NCBI GenBank assembly: GCA_951640165.1
Contig: OX621260.1
Span: 14,650,001 to 14,714,000 of the forward strand
DNA: 64,000 nucleotides
Origin: Pseudoips prasinana
Lineage: Eukaryota > Arthropoda > Insecta > Lepidoptera > Nolidae
Reading direction: 5' to 3'
Below are positions 55,013 to 64,000 of this stretch, piece by piece; the stretch's first letter is position 1; each line of letters starts with the position of its first letter. The notes beneath the pieces were generated by a model. That model ran no database searches and was not told the origin of the DNA. It saw only the letters and a list, made by a program, of their open reading frames with translations. The position numbers and the translations under genes were made by a program.

Positions 55013-55264
55013 AACGCGCGTGAGAAGCGATACAGACGCGATGCAAACGTGCGTGTGTAGCGATACAAACGCGCTGGCATTTTGCGTGTTTATGCACAAC
55101 CTCGTCAATAGTAGCAAAATGTCGTTGGTCGAGACAGCATTGTTGGGATGTGCTTTGCTCCATTTTTTTGTTCGAAAGACTTGCAGTGCACCAAATTGCT
55201 CGATCGCTACTAGCGTAAATTCACACTTCCCTCGTTGCGAGGAAACCCCGCCCGTAGGGCCCTA

Positions 55265-55369
55265 GGGCGCGTAGAGATAGGACGCGTAGAACTAGGGCGA
55301 AGAGAACTAGGGCGCATAAAATCAGGGCGCATAGAAATTGGGCGCGTAGAACTAGGGCGCGTCTAGTCT
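55265..55369 (+). repeat. 15-bp minisatellite, seven units
   Basis: Units related to GGGCGCGTAGAACTA, exact 15-base spacing. Confidence 0.9.
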
Positions 55370-55377
55370 AGTAAAGT

Positions 55378-55436
55378 CCGTCACAGTCAAGTCACAGTCA
55401 AGTCAATCAAGTCAAAGTCAAGTCAAAGTCAAGTCC
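55378..55436 (+). repeat. GTCAAGTCA-type short tandem repeat
   Basis: CACAGTCAAGTCACAGTCAA and AAGTCAAAGTCAAGTC. A second cluster lies at 55766-55812, next to direct repeat unit 2, as here it lies beside the arrangement following unit 1. Confidence 0.8.
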
Positions 55437-55794
55437 CTGAATTTATCAATTTAACTACGTAAAATTAAATTATGCTTCACCTATTTCAAATTAAGAATAC
55501 TACGAGTAGATTATTAAAACCGCCTGGCGAGTTGACTTCTACTGTTAAATTAAACCACTTAGGCCGACTCCCATCTATGTGCTGACCACGTGCCTACCAT
55601 CGCTGAGGTTTACGAACCGGTAGTGGTGCTTTGTTGAGTTTTAATACACCAATTATAGTATTTTGGCCATAAGATGATTTTTTCTTATTTTTTTTTCGCC
55701 CTCTTTGGGCAGGCTAAGATCAGTGACCATACCGCCTCGTCTTCAGTTGTAATATTAATATTTCACAGTCAGTCAGTCATGTCCGTCACGTCCG

Positions 55795-56058
55795 TCACAG
55801 TCAAGTCATAGTCCTACCCCAGTAAAGCAGTGGAGACTTTACTAGAGGCTTCTATGGAGTTTTGGTTTCAACACGGAAAATCACAATTCACGGCAATATC
55901 GCACTTTCCTCCACTTGTGTACGTTGTCGAAGATGTTATGTCTAAAAATCCACCATATTTACACATAAAAACTCGAATTTACACCAGTTTTTGAAAATAA
56001 AACATAGCCTCGATGCGTCCTTTTCCGCGTTGGCGCCAAAACTCCCCATACGATGAGT
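55795..56058 (+). repeat. Direct repeat unit 2
   Basis: Second copy of the segment at 54735, same orientation, about 1060 bases downstream. Confidence 0.85.
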
Positions 56059-56189
56059 TCCCTGACAGTTCTTGTCTGCCAATTGTAGTGACGTGACCTA
56101 ACGAAATATAATGGATTTTTTTTATAATATCGATTCAGTTGGCAAAGAAAATGGAATCGGATACGTGTCAATCTATGAGTAGTGTCCAT

Positions 56190-56579
56190 CTCTATTGGCC
56201 AACGTCCCGTTCAACGCATTCGACATTTTTAAGATTTATACTTTTTATTTTATTTACTTAATTTATTAACAGTTAATTATAACTACAATAATTTACTTAG
56301 TAATTTACGAAAGGCAATATTTTTTTTATCATTTCTTTTTGGATATTTTTGCCAGTTTATTTATATTATACGTCTAAAGTAGTATGCGTGCCACGAAAAA
56401 AATTAACTGTCAGGGAAATCATCCTATGGCGAAAAGACTATAGTAGTTATAAACTGTGCAAATCTAGCTTCAACACCTATTCTTCCGTAGCTCGCATTGA
56501 AACTGATACCCATACGTTAAAATGGTAATATACATAATTAATGCTTAATACTTAATTACATTAATGTTACATAAAAAAC
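56190..56579. other. No recognised feature
   Basis: AT-rich, no frame. Confidence 0.4.
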
Positions 56580-57415
56580 GTGAACTTATGGCTAAAGGTT
56601 ACTACACTACTAAGGATTACATTGACGATAAAGACATTTGGCGGTCGGCATCTACCTGCACATAGTCCGCTGGAGATCTTATAGCCATATAGACATGAGT
56701 AATCTTTTATTTTACAGGAACTATCTGTAATAAAACTATCTATTATTTAAATATTCTACGAATTTCAGAACTGTTGGTTGTGTCTCAAAATGATTAATGT
56801 TACTTTTATTATGACGTTTTTATCCTCTTTCTAATATATTAAACCTAAAATAAATAATTAGTCAGACAACCGATCGAGCATATGTTGTGTTTGCCTGCTA
56901 AATAATTACAGTAAGTGGACCAAATCTCGTGTATATGCCCCATTGAGTATGTTTCGCCGGAGCGTCTCAACTGGGCCGTGTTGAAACCGGTAGTAGAGAC
57001 ACCCGTTTGTTTCGCTGTGTCTTCTCAGTTGGGGCGCATTGGATCCGGGTGTAGCATTAAAGCGCGACCGTCGTTATTAACACAAGGTCCGTCATAATAA
57101 TAACATCTTAATATAGACAGAACCATTGACAATATGTATTAAAAATATTAGACTTAAACTAGATAATTAAACTTAAACATAATCTCTTGACAATAACTTG
57201 ATACGAGCTAGATAAATATCATTGCTGTTATAAAATAAATTTTATAAATGTTTTAATACAATCAATACAATGTGTACCTAAATATCTATGTTACTAGAAA
57301 TAATAATGTATACAACTATGATACTACAAACATGTTCTGACTATTTACAAGCGCTTTTTTAAAGTCTACGTGAATAAAAACCTTTTTTATTTTATTTTTA
57401 TTTTATAATTGTGCT
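56580..57415 (+). pseudogene. LINE C-terminal remnant with 3' UTR and tail
   Basis: Coding end MAKGYYTTKDYIDDKDIWR is followed by stops, then TCCGCTGGAGATCTTATAGC, the CATTGGATCC 3' region shared with 1330, and the AT-rich tail shared with 15570 to a TTTTA-type end at about 57415. The same coding end occurs at 61697-62000. It places all these tails in one LINE family (CR1/Jockey-like by its C-terminus). Confidence 0.7.
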
Positions 57416-57665
57416 GTGTAGCTGATGGCATAGAATATCGCCACCCCATCTCATCCCGTGGGGGGCGTAGAAGTCGACCCGAGGGTTTACCTCTCAGGGA
57501 ACGGGCAGCAGCTTTTTTCTGAGTACGATGGCCGTTATACTGCGACGGGTTGACACCCGTCTTCCAAGGGTGGCGATTATGGCATATCCCCAAGATGATT
57601 CTTGGGGGAGGCTTTAGACCAGCAATCGACTTCTTGCCAACCCAACTTGCTATCATTGCCAGTGA
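57416..57665 (+). repeat. RTE-like LINE 3' region
   Basis: ATCGCCACCCCATCTCATCC, GGGAACGGGCAGCAGC, GGTGGCGATTATGGCATATC. Plus orientation. The terminal TGA repeat is lacking. Confidence 0.6.
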
Positions 57666-57967
57666 CTATAAAATCATACGGACGGATGGACGGATTGAGT
57701 TCCTACTGAGTACTTTAATCTATTATGATATAGAACCCCCAAACATATAACAACGTGTTATCCACTTTTATTATCTTCAAAGACATCGCAAATTTTCAGC
57801 TAATATTTCGCCTACAGTCACTACATAATAAACGTAAAAACACTATTAAATTCTAATTATACGCACATCGTTGGCAGCTGCTTGTCGATACGTCTTTCTA
57901 TTTCTACGTTATAATGAGGGCTCAGTTATAACTATAAGGTAATTTTTTACGTGATTCTATGGTGAAT
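57666..57967. other. No recognised feature
   Basis: AT-rich, no frame. Confidence 0.4.
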
Positions 57968-58336
57968 AATAATATCCAGGGACATTATTCACACACGGCC
58001 ATCTGATCCCAAACTAAGCAGAGCTTGTACTATGGAATGAAATGAAATCGAACCCACAACCAGCGCGGCGTGAAGTAAGCATTTACCAACCACAGGCTTA
58101 TTCTATACAGATTGGAGTAGCTGCATGTGCTGGCGTCTGTACTATGGAAACCAGGTAACTGATATATTACATAAACTATTTTTCTTTTGTAAATACATAC
58201 TTATATAGATAATTTACACCCAGACTCAGGACAAACAGATATGTTCATGCACACAAATATTTGTCTTGGGTGGGAATCGAACCCACGACCTGCTACGTGA
58301 AAGGCAAGGTATCTACCAACCACGACAACAGGCTCG
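57968..58336 (-). repeat. SINE family B mosaic
   Basis: Pieces in order: tail (57968-58036), head fragment (58048-58098), palindromic-MITE end (58107-58139), then body plus head (58139-58336) resuming at TACTATGGAAACC. TACTATGGA occurs at both the break and the resumption. Confidence 0.75.
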
Positions 58337-58595
58337 TCAAAAGATTATTATGATTATGATCCTTTAGATTGATACTATGAAATGTATTAATACACCGAAA
58401 GGCCAAATATACTTTTTACTCTAATATAACCTTTGTTTCATTATTATATTTCTTGTGTTTAATTCTGTGTACGCACGGCTACATATCAAGCTATACATTT
58501 CCAATATAAGCTGACCTCTCATTGCATCGAAATCCAGTACAACGCGAGATCAGTTTATACTGGAATCTGTAGCCATGTGTACACACATTTCAGAA

Positions 58596-58904
58596 TCTAT
58601 ACATGTAATAAAATCGTAGGAAAGTCAAAACTGTTCATTGAATATTTTTAAAAGAGAATGCTTGGGGCGTGCTCTACAATAGATATCGAAGCCAAAAATA
58701 TAGTTTTTAGAATTTTTGTCTGTTTGTCTTTATGTATGTCCGGGCTAAACTCAAAAAGTACTGCATGGATTTACTTAAAATTTTTAATGAATATTACTAA
58801 GAGGCCGGTTCAACATATAGGCTACATATTTTCACGGGGAGGAGCGGGAGGAGCTGTGATAATTTATAAAGTTTAACGCGAGTAAAACCGCGGGGCACAG
58901 CTAG
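58596..58904 (+). mobile_element. Helitron-like element
   Basis: TCTATACATGTAATAAAATC after A; hairpin CGCGAGTAAAACCGCG; GGGCACAGCTAG before T (58905). Subfamily of 9341. Confidence 0.85.
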
Positions 58905-59239
58905 TAAATGTATAAATTATATAATATTTTAGACAGGCTAAATACTTTCGATGCCAACCCTTACATAGGCACCATCCAAATTAATATACCGAGTGAGGAA
59001 TAAACAGAGTATTGAAAGAAACGAGAATTTCGCGACACAGTTATGTAATTTTTTCTCTATTGTAAAAGTTAACCAATCAAATAAACCTAGAACCATGTTT
59101 AAGCCGTGATAAATATTATACATAAATATCTGTACTGAATCATTTATAATGAATGAGGAAAATCAGAGAGACAAAGTCTTGAAACAAACAAGGATTTTGC
59201 AACGCAGTTTTGAAATTTTTTCTCTATTGTAAAAGTTAG

Positions 59240-59435
59240 TTAAAAGTTACGGTGTTTCCCCAGCGCAGCCTTACGACATGTCCTTCGTTAGACAGGTTTA
59301 AAAATAGTATTAATCTCACGGTACGCAAAGGTTTCCTGTGCCCCCTGGCACTGCGAATGTCCATGAACAGCGGTTACCACTTACCACCAGGTGGGCCGCT
59401 AGCTAGTCTGCCACCAAAATCAACAAAAAAAAAGT
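59240..59435 (+). repeat. CR1/Jockey-type LINE 3' tail
   Basis: ATGTCCATGAACAGCGGTTA, CCACTTACCACCAGGTGGGC, then an A run (59427-59435). Confidence 0.65.
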
Positions 59436-59559
59436 TAACTTATCATATAAACCTATAACGAAAACTATGTCAGAGACCTGATAAACAGAATACATAAATA
59501 CCAGTTCTGACTATTTTATAATTACCGAGGAAAATCGAAGTCCCTACCGACAATATGTT

Positions 59560-59689
59560 CAGACGCCAGCACAGCTAACCAATCTGTCAAATTTCTTTTA
59601 TAGATTTTCATCTTTATCACAAAAACATTAGGTTCACTTTCAATTGGGGAAATTTGGCAGACTGGAGTAGCTTGACGTGCTGGCGTCTG
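59560..59689. mobile_element. Palindromic MITE copy 7, TT-flanked
   Basis: CAGACGCCAGCACAGC to GCTGGCGTCTG. TT on both sides (59558-59559, 59690-59691) instead of TA. Confidence 0.8.
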
Positions 59690-59762
59690 TTCAATGCGTT
59701 ATAGCGAACACTTATAAACATTAATCGACGATAGAGACCTAACAAGTAAAAAGCTGCAAAAC

Positions 59763-60120
59763 TTGGATCATCGGCGTCAGGTTGCAAGCATGGAGAATGC
59801 GCTCAAGACCTCCATCAACTTTTCCCTCCATCTCCCTTTTTTCATCGGACTACAAGGCGTCGGGAGGCTCTCCACCGCTATGTTGCTGACATCCCATTAT
59901 GCCGTACGAACCGTTTTGCTTCCTCTTTCATCATTCGAACGGCTAAGCTGTGGAACAACCTCCCAAACGACATGTTTCCAGACTCATATAACATGAGTTT
60001 ATTCAAGGTTAGAGTGAACAGGCATCTAATGGGTAGGCGCGGTCCACCTTCGACCACATCTTCACTTACCATCAGGTGAGATCCTGGTCAAGCGCAAACC
60101 CATTTTGCATAAAAATAAAA
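59763..60120 (+). pseudogene. CR1/Jockey-type reverse transcriptase C-terminus and tail
   Basis: The first frame has DHRRQVASM. A shifted frame has RTAKLWNNLPNDMFPDS, YNMSLFKVRVNRHL and ends LTIR at the TGA of CATCAGGTGA. HRR...VAS, LWN.LP and FK...HL are the usual end of these polymerase proteins. The 3' UTR ends in A-rich sequence near 60120. At least one frameshift and a 5' truncation. Confidence 0.75.
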
Positions 60121-60749
60121 AAAATGTTCCACGCAAACCAGATTCAACTCTTGCGACACAAAAATGTCGACATTAATTTAAATTATAATAGTGAATCTTC
60201 CGAACGTCGTCTTTATTATCTTTCTTAGGATACACCACACAATTCTAACAGTTATATCAACAATAGGACTTCCTACACTGCCCTACAAAATATTCTGTCT
60301 GACTCATATTCCTGATACAATAAGCCCAATAAATAAATGTAGCTTACAGTATAGAGTCGTAACTCACGTAATTTTCTTGGCGTAATTCCCAGTGACTGAA
60401 GAACGTGATTATTTTCTTTTCTTCAGAAAAAAATACTTAAGGTCACAATGGTGAGCGGTGTTGATTACTTTTATTGATTGGCTGGAAACAGACAATATTT
60501 TGTGGGCAATTCGACGTAAACAATGCTCTGAATTGATAAATATGATATTGTGCTTGAAAACAGACCTCCGTAACTTTGGAGTCGGGTGAGGTAATTGATA
60601 TTTCACGAGGTCTCGGGGTAAACAAATTTTTATTACCCCAATAAACACTTCGGATTAATGTTTTCTTGTAAGATGTATTTAAGGGTTCCGACCTTTATCA
60701 AGAAGAAGCCAAGTACGAGTCAAGCCTCATTCTGAAATATAAATATAGA
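60121..60749. other. No recognised feature
   Basis: AT-rich. GTTCCGACCTTTATC at 60685 may be a scrap of the repeat at 25911. Confidence 0.35.
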
Positions 60750-60934
60750 TGCTACTAATATTATAAATACGAAAGTTTGTGGGTATGAAAAGATGTATGG
60801 ATGTTAGTTACTCTTTCATGTTCTCAAAAACTACCGAACGGATTTGAATGGAACTTTGTATATTATAAATCCAAATAATACATAGGTTATAATTTACAAA
60901 ATTTAACGCGGGTAAAACAGCGGGGCGCATCTAG
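60750..60934 (+). mobile_element. Helitron-like element
   Basis: Starts TGCTACTAATATTATAAATA (TC changed to TG) and ends CGGGTAAAACAGCG, GGGCGCATCTAG. The next element begins at the following base. Confidence 0.75.
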
Positions 60935-61203
60935 TCCTACTAATCCTACTAATATTATAAAGGCGAAAGTTTGTGACTGTGTGAGTGTGTATGTTTGTGC
61001 TTCTTCACGTCTAAACGGCTGGAGTGATTTTAATAAAATTTGGTATGGAGTTAGCTGATACCCTGGATTAACACATAGGCTCCGCGGTTTTACTCACATT
61101 AAACTTTATAAATTTTAGCCTATGTGTTAACCCAGGGTGTCAGCGTCGTCAAGAAGTAACAAACATACACACTCACAAACTTTCCCCTTCATAATATTAG
61201 TGT
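60935..61203. mobile_element. Head-to-head Helitron-like pair
   Basis: The plus arm (60935-61079) runs from TCCTACTAATCCTACTAATA to GGATTAACACATAGGCT. The minus arm (61080-61203) starts CCGCGGTTTTACTCACA and runs back to CATAATATTAGTGTGA. Both lack CTAG; they meet at the 3' side. Confidence 0.8.
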
Positions 61204-61689
61204 GAAAAGTGGGTAGAAATAGGCCGAGTAAATAGTAATATACATAGACTAACAATTCAATAGCAGCAAAAATCCTCAACAAAAACCTTCAAATCTTGAT
61301 ACTTCTGTCCCTGATTGTTCTAAGGTACCCGGTATTTTGCAAGCAATTTCGCCGTAGAAACTAAAAACCTCTCTGGCCTCAGGTAACCAGTTAACAAAGG
61401 AGACAATTACAGTTCTTATTTAGTTCCAGACGAATTAAATAAAAATAAAAGGAAAATAGGGCGCGTCCCCTGATTAGATTTTGCGTAATGGAATAAAATA
61501 TGTATAGCTACTTAGGGCTAATAGTCTCTTGTGATTAAGGCGCTAATCTCGGTCAATTTGCTAATTGTAATTGTGCTCTTACAGCGAATTTATAAATGTT
61601 TGTCTACATTAAAGGTGGAAAATGTGAGTTAGCGTCAGCCACTGCGAAGAAGTAATACTTTTTACGCTTCTAATATAAAATCAGTTTAA
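61204..61689. other. No recognised feature
   Basis: Mixed AT-rich sequence, no frame. Confidence 0.4.
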
Positions 61690-62066
61690 TTGTTTAATGT
61701 TTGTTAGAAAAAATATTCATAAATATATAAAGAAAAATGAACTGCATAATATAAATACTAGGAATAAAATCAAACTAGCCATGCCAGGCTTTAGAGTAAG
61801 CAAAACTAATAAATCATTTTTAGGAAATTGTATTAGGTTTTATAACAAGCTTCCTACTCAAATTACTGATCTGCCTGACACAAGTTTTAAAACACATATT
61901 AAACGTGTACATAATTATGGCTAGGTGTTATTACACCACTAAAGAGTACATCGATGACAAAGACGTCTGGCTCTCACTTCCTACCTGCACATTGCTCGCT
62001 GGAGATCTTGTAGCCATATAGACATGACTGATCTGCTGAGTTACCTGAACTATCTGTAAATGATTG
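61690..62066 (+). pseudogene. LINE C-terminal remnant
   Basis: A 75-codon frame (61697-61924) reads INTRNKIKLAMPGFRV, SFLGNCIRFYNKLP and FKTHIKRVHNYG, then a shifted frame reads YYTTKEYIDDKDVW. NTR...P, G..RFYN.LP and FK are typical of non-LTR polymerase C-termini. The UTR with CGCTGGAGATCTTGTAGCC matches 56650. Confidence 0.75.
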
Positions 62067-62103
62067 CTATCATATACTTAATTTAAAATTATTGACTCTG
62101 TTT

Positions 62104-62318
62104 CCCCAACTAAGCAGAGCTTGTTCTATGGAAACCAAATAGCTGATATTCTAAATATATTACTTCTCTTTTGTAAATACATACTTATATAGATAGTTAA
62201 ACCCAGACTCAGGACAAACAGACATGTTCATGCGCACAATATCTGTCCTGGGTGGGAATCGACCCCACGACCTTGGTCGTGAAAGGCAAATATCTACCAA
62301 CCATGCCAGCCAATCCGG
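62104..62318 (-). repeat. SINE family B
   Basis: AACTAAGCAGAGCTTGTTC tail (shortened), AACAGACATGTTCATGCGC body, GGTGGGAATCGACCCCACG head. Confidence 0.8.
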
Positions 62319-62527
62319 CAAAAATATATTATTAAGAAACTGTTTAACTTGTAAACAAAATTATAGTGTTTTCACTGAATATCTGGAGTCTTTGGACGCC
62401 ACAACTTATTCTATGAAGTAATTTGCATATATTTATTGTATAAAAGTTACGGCGCAGACTTCAATACGCTTCCATCTCGCTCGTATATTTAGATGTTTTA
62501 CTTTGGTATATATCTATACATATCTAT

Positions 62528-62829
62528 TCTATACAAATAAATAAAATTAGAGTGTCTGTTTGTAATATTGAAATAACCGGTTTTTAATACATAAATATGA
62601 ATATAATACGGTACATACACCAAAATAACATTTTTTACAATTTTTGTCTGTCTGTTTGTTCCGGCTAATCTCTGAAACGGCTGGACCGATTTTGACGGGA
62701 TTTTTATTGGCAGGTAGCTGATGTAATAAGGAGTAACTTAGGCTACTTTTAGTTTAGAAAAAGTCTTTTATTTTACAAAAAAACGAAATAAACTAATTAA
62801 CACGCGGACGAAGTCGCGGGCTCAGCTAG
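62528..62829 (+). mobile_element. Helitron-like element
   Basis: TCTATACAAATAAATAAAAT to GTCGCGGGCTCAGCTAG before T (62830). The base before TC is T, not the usual A. Subfamily of 5059. Confidence 0.8.
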
Positions 62830-62872
62830 TAAATAATAATTGTAAACGTATTCTGAAAATATGCTGCAGTAA

Positions 62873-63425
62873 TCTTGACCCATTGGTCTAGTGGTTTTAT
62901 ATTAAGGCAGGGGGAATGCCTATGCATGCCACCCGCAATAAGTGTCGCCAAGTACCCACCCTGTCGGACTCGCACGAACTAAAACTAACCTGCCGTGGAG
63001 TTCTCTTGACGTCTCATGAGGGTAGCCCTGAGAAGCGAGTATGCTGCCTCCGGTGATTGCTTTTGCGCCATGTCCCAGATATCCGGGACACTTACTCTGG
63101 GAGGGCTCTGGATTGCCCTCCTCTTTGCCGACTCCTACCAGTACGGCACAGCGACTGCGCCATAAACAGATCGCTGTCTTCTGGAACTTGGCTTGTACGG
63201 GAGTGGTTAGTGACCCTGACTGCTAAACCTGAGCTTGAGGGTTCGATCCCCATCCAGGACAAATCTTTATGTGATAAGCCCGATATTTCGTTCTGTGTCT
63301 AGATGTGGTTTATCTAAAATAATGTATGGTATTTAAGACATTTATATGTACGTTACATGTGCGTCTGGTTTCCATAGGCTTTATCTAGTTTGGGATCAGG
63401 TGGCTGTGTGTTAGTTGTCAGTCAT
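62873..63425 (+). repeat. SINE family F split by repeat G
   Basis: Head start 62873-62896 (CCATTGGTCTAGTGGTT), remainder 63202-63425 (AGTGGTTAGTGACCCTGAC, GGTTCGATCCCC, CAAATCTTTATGTGATAAG, TGGTTTCCATAGGC tail). Confidence 0.8.
62897..63201 (+). mobile_element. Repeat G, full insertion with 7-bp duplication
   Basis: TTATATTAAGGCAGGGGG to GCTTGTACGGG, 305 bases, flanked by AGTGGTT on both sides (62890-62896, 63202-63208). Class unknown: no terminal inverted repeats and no A tail are seen. Confidence 0.7.
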
Positions 63426-63554
63426 ATTGACGGTTCAAAAACATGTATTTTTTAAATTTATCCATACACGGCGCCTTGAAGTTATACATATTAAGTTAGC
63501 AGTTTTATAATGCAGTGTTTGAGTGGAAATATTTTCACTTATTAGAATTATATC

Positions 63555-64000
63555 ATCAGCCTGATGTTATCCACTGATGTACAATAGGCCTCCCCAAATG
63601 TTTCTACAACGTTTCCATTTGGAGAAGTGTACCTTAGTCACCGCGATTTGCATGGGAGTTGGCGACTGCAGCTAGGTGGTAGCTAGTATACAGGTAGTTG
63701 GAGACCTGGCATCCCTTAATCGCCTTTTGCGACACCCACGGGATGCCATGGGCCACCCAATATCGTCCACTGCTGGACAAAGGCCTGTCCAAAGGATGCT
63801 ATAACGTTGCCATTTGGAAGGATTTGCTTCACCGCGCTTCACATGTGAGTTAGCGACCGCAGTTAGGTGGTAGCTTAGTAGAGGTGGCGCTGCTGTCCGC
63901 CTACCTGGTATCCCTTAGTCGCCTTTTACGACACCCACGGGACAGTATAGGCCACCCCATATCGTCCACAGCTGGACATATACCTCCTCAAAGGATTCTA
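63555..64000 (-). repeat. RTE-like tail tandem array, about 199-bp period, runs off the edge
   Basis: Units restart at about 63560, 63760 and 63960 with ATCGTCCACTGCTGGAC-type sequence. They share GTAGTTAGGTGGTAGCT-like and ATCCCTTAGTCGCCTTTT, GACACCCACGGGA motifs. Minus orientation. Confidence 0.8.

Overview
The window looks like intergenic or intronic DNA from an insect, most likely a moth or butterfly (Lepidoptera). It is AT-rich and consists almost entirely of interspersed repeats. The lepidopteran assignment rests on recognising the repeat set from memory: short Helitron-like elements ending in CTAG and inserted between A and T, tRNA-headed and 5S-headed SINEs, and RTE-, CR1/Jockey- and R2-like LINE remnants. 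I find no convincing host protein-coding gene, no structural RNA gene outside SINE heads, and no CRISPR or other prokaryotic feature. Most short open frames are chance readings through repeats.

Region 1-10 kb: tRNA-headed SINEs and a LINE tail; a nearly complete Tc1/mariner element (1859-3502) with a TATA box, an initiator and a full DD34E transposase frame whose apparent start codon reads ATA; a 572-bp inverted-repeat element with a 10-bp target duplication (3924-4495); nested Helitrons (4911-5405) and a 1.7-kb Helitron (5587-7299); and a tandem LINE-tail repeat with one copy split by a Helitron.

Region 10-34 kb: clustered SINE copies (families A, B, C, D, F), two copies of a 397-bp TA-flanked MITE, a 432-bp MITE, RTE tails, and SINE B copies interrupted by Helitrons or by a LINE tail. 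One possible small exon lies near 20.58 kb. The first copies of a palindromic TA-flanked MITE are at 21.8, 23.6 and 33.6 kb.

Region 34-42 kb: a palindromic MITE split by a 2.1-kb inverted-repeat composite that carries a Ty3/gypsy integrase end and an R2-like LINE end; a row of three hairpins at 36.6 kb; a tandem block holding 28-bp perfect palindromes; a 5S SINE; and a solo LTR with a perfect 5-bp target duplication.

Region 42-64 kb: an 886-bp tandem duplication between two weakly similar inverted segments with splice-like signals; a 37-bp perfect inverted repeat; a 961-bp TA-flanked element keeping a decayed reading frame; a 15-bp minisatellite between two copies of a roughly 270-bp repeat; LINE C-terminal fragments; head-to-head Helitron pairs; and a roughly 199-bp tandem array that runs off the right edge.

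The parts do not form a pathway. Their value is as a record of insertion order: several host repeats supply empty sites that fix Helitron, LINE and unknown-element boundaries to the base.
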